NCBI GenBank assembly: GCA_045637775.1
Contig: JAZUAC010000017.1
Location: 1 to 27,530 of the forward strand
Length of the DNA: 27,530 nucleotides
Reading direction: 5' to 3'
DNA from: UMGS172 sp045637775
Lineage (GTDB): Bacteria; Bacillota; Clostridia; Oscillospirales; Acutalibacteraceae
The position numbers and the translations under genes were made by a program. The notes below the pieces were generated by a model that did no database searches, had not been told where the DNA came from, and worked only from the letters and a program-made list of their open reading frames with translations. Below, piece after piece: positions 16,458 through 22,440 of this stretch; the first letter of the stretch is position 1; every line of letters begins with the position of its first letter.

Positions 16458-17147
16458 ATGAAAAGCCTTAAGTTTATTTGTTTGATACTTTGTGTTGCAT
16501 TATTGTGTGCCTTTGCCACCGCTTGCGGTGACGATAATTCGTCCGACAGCAGCAGTGATAAGCCTGCCGACTCGTCAACAGTGTCTGATTCTTCGGCTGA
16601 AGACAGCTCCGACTTTATAAGCGTTGACGCATCAATCAACGACACGCAGAGTACAACCTCGACCGATGGCGATTCGTCAAGCGGCAACACAAACAGTCAG
16701 TCAGACTCGTCCGATACTGCCAACACTTCAAGTAATCAGGATTCCACTGCAAGCACGCCCTCAACCGACAGTAACGTTTTGACGGTGTATGTTGAACCTA
16801 AGCAGGACGGTAATACGGTAACTGTCGAAATCAAAATCAAAAATAACCCCGGTCTTACGGCGTTTAATTTTGAACTTGGGTACAACAAGAAAGCCGTGAC
16901 ACCCAAAAAGGTAACAAAGGGCTTGGTTTCAGTTACCTCTAACCTGCAACAGAATCAAAACCTTTTGGGACTTGTTACCCTTTTGTATGTTGATGCCAAC
17001 GGTTTTTCGGAGAATGGAACCTTGGTCACCGTCACATTTGATGTGTACGATTCAAGCGAACCGTTTGACTTTCGTTTAAGTGCTACCGAAAACTCCTTCC
17101 TCAAGCTCGACGGCAAGACTTATGTTGTTGATTTTGTGGTGAAATAG
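16458..17147 (+). CDS. Cohesin-domain lipoprotein
   Basis: A 229-residue surface lipoprotein. ATG 16458 is seven bases after GCGAGG. The signal peptide ends in the lipobox FATAC. Residues about 25-105 are a Ser/Asp/Thr/Asn-rich linker that could span the cell wall. Residues about 107-229 look like a cohesin: VTVEIKIKNNPGLTAFNFEL, then YNKKAVTPKKVTKGL, then LVTLLYVDANGFSENGTLVTVTFDV and a final FRLSATENSFLKLDG segment, which follows the strand order of type I cohesins. A lipid-anchored single cohesin would hold a dockerin-bearing partner at the membrane. The secreted dockerin protein at 3328 is an obvious candidate, though not proven. A strong terminator follows, ending the lgt operon. Confidence 0.82.
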   Translation: MKSLKFICLILCVALLCAFATACGDDNSSDSSSDKPADSSTVSDSSAEDSSDFISVDASINDTQSTTSTDGDSSSGNTNSQSDSSDTANTSSNQDSTASTPSTDSNVLTVYVEPKQDGNTVTVEIKIKNNPGLTAFNFELGYNKKAVTPKKVTKGLVSVTSNLQQNQNLLGLVTLLYVDANGFSENGTLVTVTFDVYDSSEPFDFRLSATENSFLKLDGKTYVVDFVVK

Positions 17148-17151
17148 ACTC

Positions 17152-17182
17152 ATCCCTACCGAACAATCGGTGGGGATTTTTT
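17152..17182 (+). terminator. Intrinsic terminator after the cohesin gene
   Basis: ATCCCTACCGA (17152-17162) pairs with TCGGTGGGGAT (17167-17177) with one G-U pair, followed by TTTTTT. It overlaps the stop codon of the convergent SLOG-like gene by two bases. Confidence 0.9.
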
Positions 17183-17620
17183 AATCAAACCCATATGTAC
17201 CCAAATTTATAACATTCGCACCTTTTCTCTTTGCTCGTTTTACAAATGTGTATGCATTTGAAAGTGAATTATTTACATAGCATATCACATGGTTGCAATT
17301 ATCCGCCATATATCGGTTGCGTTTTATAATAGCGTATCTTAAAGGTGTGTTTTCTAAAACACTCGGAAAAATCGTTTTGTTGAAATCATAGTAGCTGTTT
17401 TGTCCGTTGTTCAAATATGCCAATACAACTTTAATTTCGATGGGATATTTATTTTCTAACTTGCAAAGAGTGCCATATGCCACCTATCAAAATTCCCGTG
17501 AGTGCCAATATAAAACGTATACACATTTTCGCGCGTCACTAAGTGTTCTATAGCCGTATATAAATTATTAACAATGTTTTCAGTACAATCGCGGTGTCCA
17601 AACAACGCACAACTTCTCAA
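17181..17620 (-). pseudogene. SLOG-like protein gene, frameshifted
   Basis: Two adjacent minus-strand frames together encode one protein of about 146 residues. The first runs from TTG 17620 (seven bases after GAGGTGATC) and reads RSCALFGHRDCTENIV...YTFYIGTHGNFDR. It then leaves frame and stops shortly after. The second frame picks up at 17483 with VAYGTLCKLENKYPIEIKVV and ends with CNHVICYVNNSLSNAYTF, AKRKG and NVINLG. The joined order (GHRD, then FYxGTHGNFDR, IKVVLAYL, PLRYAIIKRNRYM, VICYV, VINLG) matches small SLOG-like proteins common in Clostridia. The break at 17483-17485 is explained by one lost G in a GGG run (GATAGGGTG to GATAGGTG). It is therefore a recent pseudogene, a sequencing error or a switchable state. 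Its DNA is visibly more AT-rich than its neighbours. Confidence 0.82.
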
Positions 17621-17635
17621 AATGATCACCTCAAA

Positions 17636-17664
17636 TATATTAAGGGATATCCCTTAAAAGTCAA
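17636..17664 (-). promoter_or_regulatory. Promoter of the SLOG-like gene with operator in its spacer
   Basis: On the minus strand TTGACT (17664-17659) is followed by a 17-base spacer and AATATA (17641-17636); with an 18- or 19-base spacer the -10 would be ATATAT or TATATT. The spacer is almost entirely filled by the palindrome at 17640-17657. Confidence 0.65.
17640..17657. promoter_or_regulatory. Operator 1: 18-bp perfect palindrome
   Basis: TTAAGGGATATCCCTTAA is a perfect palindrome between the -35 and -10 boxes of the leftward promoter. Its core is shared with the site at 17666. It is the probable binding site of the XRE protein encoded at 17711. Confidence 0.8.
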
Positions 17665-17665
17665 T

Positions 17666-17680
17666 AAGGGATATTCCCTT
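17666..17680. promoter_or_regulatory. Operator 2: palindrome AAGGGATATTCCCTT
   Basis: A 15-bp palindrome with the same AAGGGAT/ATCCCTT half-sites as operator 1, centred 24-25 bp from it. It lies just before a possible rightward -10 box (CATAAT, 17685-17690), so bound repressor would block the XRE gene's own promoter. Confidence 0.8.
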
Positions 17681-17710
17681 GAGGCATAATTACCTCAAGA
17701 GGTGATTGCT

Positions 17711-17923
17711 TTGTATAAAAGAGTCAGAGATTTGAGAGAAGACCGCGACATCACGCAAAAGCAAATGGCAGAGTTTTTGCAGATTCATCAGACAACATAC
17801 TCCGATTATGAGCTGGGAAATCTGAATATCCCTGTGGAGATACTTATAAAGCTTGCTCGCTTTTATGAAACAAGTATTGATTATATTGTCGGCATCACCG
17901 ACGAAATAAAACCGTATAGATAA
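17711..17923 (+). CDS. XRE-family transcriptional repressor (single HTH domain)
   Basis: A 71-residue protein made of little more than a Cro/CI-type helix-turn-helix: KRVRDLREDRDITQKQMAEF, then HQTTYSDYELGNLNIPVEIL, KLARFYETSIDYIVG. The likely start is TTG 17711, about six bases after AGAGGTG; a GTG at 17702 falls inside that ribosome binding site. It has no sensor or dimerisation domain beyond the HTH. Two palindromes lie directly upstream, in the region shared with the divergent SLOG-like gene. Autorepression and repression of that gene are the natural reading. The gene's AT-rich composition resembles its divergent partner and not the flanking operons. Confidence 0.88.
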   Translation: MYKRVRDLREDRDITQKQMAEFLQIHQTTYSDYELGNLNIPVEILIKLARFYETSIDYIVGITDEIKPYR

Positions 17924-17927
17924 TTTT

Positions 17928-17956
17928 AAAAGGCAAACCTTTGGGGTTTGCCTTTT
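17928..17956. terminator. Bidirectional terminator between the XRE gene and spoIIE
   Basis: AAAAGGCAAACC (17928-17939) pairs with GGTTTGCCTTTT (17945-17956). Runs of A and T on both sides allow use by the rightward XRE gene and the leftward spoIIE gene. Confidence 0.85.
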
Positions 17957-17973
17957 ACATTTACAATACTACA

Positions 17974-20283
17974 CTACACCGCTTTTTCAAGCACCATTGC
18001 GAAAACCGTGATGTCATCATCGTGTCCGTCATGCCTTCGGCGGCGTGCCGCGGTGGCAATACGCTCGGACAACTGCTTTGCACCGCCGTTTTGCCAAGCC
18101 TCAACCTCGGCGCATATCCAATCGGTGCCGTCGGTACACACGCCGTCCGACATCATGAGTAAAATATCATCCTCATTGAGTGTGACGGTTGCCTTATCGA
18201 ATCCGACCTCATGCAAAATTCCCGTTGGCAATGAACGGCACTCGGCTCGGCCCGTCCTTCCGTTTCGGCGGACTATTGTCGGTGCCGCACCCGCCTTAAA
18301 CAACTCGGTTTTGCCCGTGTAAAGGTCAACGCACGAAATGTCAAGAGTGGACAACGATTCCTCGGTCGATTTGAACATCATTGCCGAATTGACAAGCCTT
18401 AAAGTGCAATCAAATCCAAAACCTGCCTTGATAAGTCTTTCGGCAAGTCCCGAGGTCATGGCACTGTCAACGGCGGCGCGACCGCCCGAGCCCATGCCGT
18501 CGCTTACTATCACCACAAGCCGACCCCGACCGTCGAAAAAGTAACGGCAGGCATCTCCGCAGTGCTGATTACCGCTGTGGTTAAACTGCGTACAGGCACA
18601 ATCGACCGAGAAAACCGCTTTTTCGGTCGCTGTTATGTAATAGGTTCGTCCTTGTCGATTGATTTCAGGCGGTTCAAAATCACGCTCGCAAACATCCTGC
18701 AAGCACTGCAGTACCCTTGCACGGTTTATGGGCATTTCAGGAATTTGCAAAAGCCGTATTTCTACCGTCAATCGTCCGTATTTATCCACGACACAACTAC
18801 ACTCGTCGGCTCTTATGTCGATTTCCTTTAAAGCCGCCGCCACGCGTGACGCTTGGTTTATATCGTAGTTTTGCGCAGTGCGAAACTCATCGGACAACTC
18901 CTCGAGCATATCGGCAATGCCGTCCATTTGGTGCGAGACTATGCTCCGCATTTCGGAAATGCGTTTTTCGGCGTTGATTTCACTCAAAAATTCGGTATAA
19001 TTTTTTGAAAGTGAGTCCTCAAACCGTTCAATCCTCAGGCATCGTTCGCAAAACTCATCGGGCACGTCGGCAAGGTCAATAGGTCGGCATTTTCTTATGG
19101 CGTCGCTCATGCCCAACGCTGCATCGACCGTAATTTTGCGTTGCTTTTCCCAACAGTACATATGAAAGGTACAGCCCTTGCACACCTCGTCCTCTGTTTT
19201 GAGCAAAACAGAGGCAAAACTTGGCTTTTTTGATATTGAAAGGCAACGTGCAACATCCTCGACTGTTTCGGAAACACCGTGTAATGCCGCCGAAGCAAAG
19301 CCGAGACGCATGGTCAGAGTCCTGCGCAAGCCCTTGGTGTCGGGGGTTGATGTTGGCGGTGCAATGATTGTTGAAAGACTTGATGTGACGGTTTGAGGTA
19401 TTATAAGGAATATAACGCCTGAAACAACCGACTCAATAAGAAAACACAAGGCCTCGCGCGAACCAAGTGACACAATAACCCAAACACCTGCTATCGAGAC
19501 CTCTGAGATAATACAAGCCGCCTTACCAAACGCCGAGAAAATTCCTGCCGACAATCCCAAAAAGCACATCACCACCGCCATTGGCGGACTGCTGCCGGCT
19601 ATCACGGTCATTCCTGCTGCGGTAATACTGCATATTGAGGCAATTCCTGTTCGTCCGTACCTTGCCGCAAACAATATCAGTAATATCATAGCAATACGGC
19701 CCAAGGATATTCCGTCGATACTTACATTATAGAGAGAAACCACCGCAAGATTGACCGTTATCAGTAAAGAGGCGGTCTGCTCAACCGATGGGTTCAGTAG
19801 GTTTAATTTATAGTTGCTTGCCTTACTAATGAAATAAGCGCCTGCCGCCGACAAAAGTCCTTCGGCGACACCGCCTGCACCGTAGCGAACCAAATCGGCT
19901 CCAACCGAGGCAAGATTGACCCCCGTCACAACAAAAAGTGCTGTTACTGCTGACCAAACAGCGTTTTTTCCTACACCCTTTATTCCGCTTATTATATAGC
20001 GTATAGCGGTAATGGCAAGCAGCACCGCAATATATCTTAATGCCGAAATCTGCCCCGACGGTATTATGTAACCTATAAGTGAACCAACCGCTGCTGCAGG
20101 CAAATATTTTTTGGTAATGCCTGCCGACAATGCCGCACCCAAAGGTGCGATGCCGCCCCAAAAACTTGTTCTCGCCATAAGTGTGCCCAAAACGGCAATT
20201 ACTATATATTTGCCAATCACCGTTAGCCTTTGAACCGAACCCATAAGCCCATCCATCCCCGACTTTGCAGTTTCCTTTAACAT
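17974..20283 (-). CDS. spoIIE: Stage II sporulation protein E (SpoIIE phosphatase)
   Basis: A membrane-bound PP2C phosphatase that dephosphorylates SpoIIAA and so activates SigF in the forespore; it also acts at the polar septum. The 769 residues are somewhat shorter than the Bacillus protein (about 827). Residues about 20-300 form some ten membrane segments. A regulatory region of about 260 residues follows, containing several cysteines (KGCTFHMYCWEKQRK, CERCLR). The PP2C domain covers about residues 560-769, with the metal-binding motif SDGMGSG (Asp595) and MSDGVCTDGTD (Asp713). The ATG is preceded by AAGGAAG. The gene stands alone behind a promoter with the spacing typical of Spo0A control. 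It shows that the organism is, or derives from, an endospore former. Confidence 0.97.
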   Translation of the reverse strand: MLKETAKSGMDGLMGSVQRLTVIGKYIVIAVLGTLMARTSFWGGIAPLGAALSAGITKKYLPAAAVGSLIGYIIPSGQISALRYIAVLLAITAIRYIISGIKGVGKNAVWSAVTALFVVTGVNLASVGADLVRYGAGGVAEGLLSAAGAYFISKASNYKLNLLNPSVEQTASLLITVNLAVVSLYNVSIDGISLGRIAMILLILFAARYGRTGIASICSITAAGMTVIAGSSPPMAVVMCFLGLSAGIFSAFGKAACIISEVSIAGVWVIVSLGSREALCFLIESVVSGVIFLIIPQTVTSSLSTIIAPPTSTPDTKGLRRTLTMRLGFASAALHGVSETVEDVARCLSISKKPSFASVLLKTEDEVCKGCTFHMYCWEKQRKITVDAALGMSDAIRKCRPIDLADVPDEFCERCLRIERFEDSLSKNYTEFLSEINAEKRISEMRSIVSHQMDGIADMLEELSDEFRTAQNYDINQASRVAAALKEIDIRADECSCVVDKYGRLTVEIRLLQIPEMPINRARVLQCLQDVCERDFEPPEINRQGRTYYITATEKAVFSVDCACTQFNHSGNQHCGDACRYFFDGRGRLVVIVSDGMGSGGRAAVDSAMTSGLAERLIKAGFGFDCTLRLVNSAMMFKSTEESLSTLDISCVDLYTGKTELFKAGAAPTIVRRNGRTGRAECRSLPTGILHEVGFDKATVTLNEDDILLMMSDGVCTDGTDWICAEVEAWQNGGAKQLSERIATAARRRRHDGHDDDITVFAMVLEKAV

Positions 20284-20318
20284 TTTCTTCCTTCCTTTGG
20301 TAAAAGATTTATGTAAAC

Positions 20319-20353
20319 ATTATACTTGAGTCGGATATAAATTTATGTCGCAA
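20319..20353 (-). promoter_or_regulatory. spoIIE promoter, Spo0A-type architecture
   Basis: On the minus strand GCGACA (20351-20346) and a perfect TATAAT (20324-20319) are separated by 21 bases, longer than the normal 17. Spo0A-activated SigA promoters of Bacillus (spoIIE, spoIIG) have this long spacing. The plus strand reads TGTCGCA over the -35 box, six of seven matches to the Spo0A box TGTCGAA. Confidence 0.65.
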
Positions 20354-20564
20354 TCGGTTGTAGTTTTTTGATTTTTTTAAGAGAAAGTGCGCAAATGGTA
20401 TAGTAAGATCTGTTTTCGGTGTTAGCTTTTACTTGGTTTTAAAAATGTTTCTCTTCTGCGAAAGAACGCTTAAAAATAACGTGGAATGGTTAGGAAAAAG
20501 TCCAAATACATATCATACCGTGTCACCCTTTTCAATCATGCAGCACCTTGCGGATTGGACAAAC
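20354..20564. other. Non-coding stretch with no recognised feature
   Basis: Between the spoIIE promoter and the terminator after the tRNA. It is AT-rich, with long T and A runs, and I see no credible gene, RNA or repeat. Reading frames crossing it continue into the tRNA complement and are not believable. Confidence 0.6.
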
Positions 20565-20603
20565 AAAAAAAGAAGCAGTATCTTGCGATACTGCTTCTTT
20601 TTG
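20565..20603. terminator. Terminator downstream of tRNA-Ala
   Basis: AGAAGCAGTATC (20571-20582) pairs with GATACTGCTTCT (20587-20598), with an A run on the left and a T run on the right. It ends the leftward tRNA transcript three bases after the CCA end and could also work rightward. Confidence 0.88.
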
Positions 20604-20605
20604 TT

Positions 20606-20681
20606 TGGTGGAGACGAAGAGGATCGAACTCTCGACCTTACGGATGCGAACCGTACGCTCTCCCAGCTGAGCTACGCCCCC
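20606..20681 (-). tRNA. tRNA-Ala (anticodon CGC)
   Basis: A 76-nt cloverleaf including an encoded CCA end. The acceptor stem GGGGGCG/CGTCTCC contains the G3-U70 wobble pair that is the identity mark of tRNA-Ala. The D arm is GCTCAGCTGGGAGAGC, the anticodon loop is TTCGCAT (anticodon CGC at 20648-20646, reading GCG) and the T arm contains GTTCGATCC. Only 30 bases separate it from the stop of the upstream XRE-membrane gene, so it may share that gene's transcript or use a promoter inside its 3' end. Confidence 0.96.
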
Positions 20682-20686
20682 GAATA

Positions 20687-20704
20687 AGACGGCTTTTGCC
20701 GTCT
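20687..20704 (-). terminator. Hairpin between the XRE-membrane gene and tRNA-Ala
   Basis: AGACGGC and GCCGTCT form a stem with a four-base loop eight bases after the stop codon of the upstream gene. The minus-strand tail TTATTC is a poor T run, so it is a weak terminator or an RNA-processing structure. Confidence 0.5.
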
Positions 20705-20711
20705 GGTTTAT

Positions 20712-21314
20712 TTACCGCTTGCCGCGGGTTTTGATTCCGGACCAAAGGAAAATGATAATCTGAGCAGGTATTCCAACAATAAATATCAGCCAAAGGCTGT
20801 TATCGAAAAATGTCACAAACAAAGCTCCGAGAGATGACCACATCAATAGGGAAATAATCAAAAAATTCCGACGTTGATTAAACCAAATTGTGTTAAAAAT
20901 CAGCCAAACAATAAAAGAGCAGGGGATAGCATAAGTAAAACAAATGCTCATGTGTTCAAGGCTTATATTGGTGGAGGCATCTAAAATAAAAAATACAACA
21001 GTTGCGATCAGCCACACAAGCATGATGCTTATTCCTGTGATTATGGCACGATTACGATGCTTGCGGCGGCTAACCTTTGCCATCAGCTCACGTTCGGCGG
21101 TGTGGTCAGCTTTAAGAAGATAATCCACTGTCACATTGAACATGTCAGCAATTTGTTTTAAAACCGAAATATCGGGCAATGATTCTCCGCGCTCCCATTT
21201 TGAAACTGCCTTATCCGAGTAGTTCAACTTCTCCGCAAGTTCAGCCTGGGTGAGGCCTTTTTCTTTTCTTAATTGCACTATATTATCAGCTATAACGACC
21301 TTCAATTCGTCCAT
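20712..21314 (-). CDS. XRE-family regulator with four-helix membrane tail
   Basis: A 200-residue protein. Residues 1-67 are a Cro/CI helix-turn-helix (IVQLRKEKGLTQAELAEKLN, then SDKAVSKWERGESLPDISVL and FNVTVDYLL). A charged stretch with RRKHRNR follows. Four hydrophobic segments come next, near residues 91-112, 122-145, 149-168 and 171-193. The end is basic (GIKTRGKR). Such HTH-membrane fusions are common in Firmicutes and are thought to be membrane-held regulators, but the signal is unknown. The start ATG lies behind GAGGT and has a strong promoter. Inverted-repeat sites flank that promoter, suggesting autoregulation and possibly control of the divergent degV-hlyIII operon. Confidence 0.9.
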   Translation of the reverse strand: MDELKVVIADNIVQLRKEKGLTQAELAEKLNYSDKAVSKWERGESLPDISVLKQIADMFNVTVDYLLKADHTAERELMAKVSRRKHRNRAIITGISIMLVWLIATVVFFILDASTNISLEHMSICFTYAIPCSFIVWLIFNTIWFNQRRNFLIISLLMWSSLGALFVTFFDNSLWLIFIVGIPAQIIIFLWSGIKTRGKR

Positions 21315-21340
21315 ATTTACCTCGTATTTAGTATTATTTA

Positions 21341-21360
21341 AACTCCACTACCGGGAGAAT
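21341..21360 (-). promoter_or_regulatory. Operator-like site B, degenerate copy on the opposite strand
   Basis: Read on the minus strand this 20-mer matches the site at 21421-21440 at 14 of 20 positions, including the ATTCT start and the central CCG and AGT. It lies about 8-27 bases after the predicted start point of the XRE-membrane gene, a usual place for a repressor site. Confidence 0.5.
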
Positions 21361-21374
21361 GACTGTTTTTTAAG

Positions 21375-21403
21375 ATTATAACACATCTTAAAAACCTTTG
21401 CAA
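21375..21403 (-). promoter_or_regulatory. Promoter of the XRE-membrane gene
   Basis: On the minus strand TTGCAA (21403-21398), a 17-base spacer and a perfect TATAAT (21380-21375). Transcription would start near 21368. Confidence 0.8.
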
Positions 21404-21421
21404 CCCCTTATTTTAAACCCA

Positions 21422-21438
21422 TTCTACCGACAGTAGAA
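21422..21438. promoter_or_regulatory. Operator-like inverted repeat A
   Basis: TTCTACCGACAGTAGAA has perfect six-base arms with a five-base centre. It lies upstream of the leftward XRE-membrane promoter and also upstream of the rightward degV promoter, so one bound protein could influence both. Confidence 0.6.
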
Positions 21439-21444
21439 CTGCCA

Positions 21445-21470
21445 AATTTCGACTCTACTGCGTCGAAATT
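21445..21470. promoter_or_regulatory. Inverted repeat AATTTCGAC/GTCGAAATT upstream of degV
   Basis: Perfect nine-base arms around an eight-base centre, about 30 bases before the putative degV -35 box. Each arm contains a six-of-seven match to the Spo0A box TGTCGAA (AGTCGAA and CGTCGAA, facing each other). It could instead be a different operator. Confidence 0.5.
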
Positions 21471-21500
21471 AACGGTGTACTTCTAATATATAACAGTTTA

Positions 21501-21529
21501 GTGACTAATGGGGTGCCTTGTTGTATCAT
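21501..21529 (+). promoter_or_regulatory. Candidate promoter of degV-hlyIII
   Basis: GTGACT (21501-21506), a 17-base spacer and TATCAT (21524-21529), about 43 bases before the start codon. The -35 box is weak (four of six). Confidence 0.5.
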
Positions 21530-21571
21530 AATAACATCAAAAAATGTTTTCGACCACGGAGGTAAACCCAA

Positions 21572-22438
21572 ATGAACAATTTTCAGCTTTTCACCGATTC
21601 GGCCTGCGATCTCGGCAATGAGATTTTAGGCAAGCTTAATGTCAAAAGCGTGAGCCTTACACTGAAATTTGACGGTGAAGATATTGAACTTAAAAATGAT
21701 GAAATAATCGCAAAGGAATTTTACGATAAAATGCGTCAGGGCGGCGTTGCAAAAACTTCTGCCGCAAATATTGATGCCTTTAAAATCGCATTTGAGGAGA
21801 CTTTGAAGGAAGGTTTGGATATTCTTTATCTCGGCTTTTCTTCGGGACTCAGTACCACCTACAATTCGGCACGTCTTGCTGCCGAAGAGTTGCTCAATGA
21901 GTACCCCGACCGCAAGATAATTGTGGTTGACTCGCTTGCCGCGTCTGCAGGTTTTGGTATGCTGGTGGCTTTGGTTGCCGAAAAACGCAATTCGGGAGCC
22001 ACTTTGGATGAGACTGCCGAATTTGCTAAAGCAACTGTGCCTAACCTTGTCCACTGGTTTACGGTTGATGACTTGGTTTATTTGAAGAGAGGCGGTCGAA
22101 TCAGTCCGGCTGTTGCATTTGTTGGCGGACTTTTGGGTATAAAGCCTGTGCTTCATGTTGATGATGAAGGTCATCTTATCAGTGTTTCAAAGGTTCGCGG
22201 TCGTGCCGCCGCAATAAAAGCGCTTGCCGATAAATTTGGAGCCACTGCGCTTGACGCAACAAAGGGCCCGATTTTTATCAGCCATGCCGACTGTGAGGAT
22301 GATGCTAAAAAGTTGGCTGAAATTGTCAAAAAGGACTACGGCGTTGATACCGACCTTATTGTTGATGTAGGTCCCGTTATCGGCGCGCATTCAGGTCCCG
22401 GTACTCTTGCGTTCTTCTTCCTTGGAAAGGTCAGATAA
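21572..22438 (+). CDS. DegV-family fatty-acid-binding protein
   Basis: A 288-residue cytoplasmic protein of the DegV/FakB type, which holds a fatty acid for phosphorylation by a FakA-type kinase. The family motifs are present: FTDSACDL at the N-terminus, FSSGLSTTYNSARLAAEEL with the conserved SSGLS, VVDSLAASAGFGMLVALVA, VDDLVYLKRGGRIS, LLGIKPVLHVDDEGHL and GPVIGAHSGPGTLAFFF at the end. Start ATG follows GGAGG. The gene is two bases from the downstream PAQR-family gene and is probably cotranscribed with it. No FakA-like kinase gene is in the window. Confidence 0.95.
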   Translation: MNNFQLFTDSACDLGNEILGKLNVKSVSLTLKFDGEDIELKNDEIIAKEFYDKMRQGGVAKTSAANIDAFKIAFEETLKEGLDILYLGFSSGLSTTYNSARLAAEELLNEYPDRKIIVVDSLAASAGFGMLVALVAEKRNSGATLDETAEFAKATVPNLVHWFTVDDLVYLKRGGRISPAVAFVGGLLGIKPVLHVDDEGHLISVSKVRGRAAAIKALADKFGATALDATKGPIFISHADCEDDAKKLAEIVKKDYGVDTDLIVDVGPVIGAHSGPGTLAFFFLGKVR

Positions 22439-22440
22439 TT

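Noticed and set aside
17475..17495. Programmed -1 ribosomal frameshift in the SLOG-like gene.
   Set aside because: No X-XXY-YYZ slippery heptamer is in frame and no stimulatory structure is evident; loss of one G from a GGG run explains the break more simply.
17181..17923. Prophage remnant suggested by the XRE gene and AT-rich DNA.
   Set aside because: No integrase, phage structural genes, attachment repeats or disrupted tRNA are visible near the module.
20433..20734. Plus-strand reading frames of 82-84 residues crossing the tRNA complement.
   Set aside because: They translate the reverse complement of tRNA-Ala and its terminator, a well-known source of false proteins; no ribosome binding site is present.
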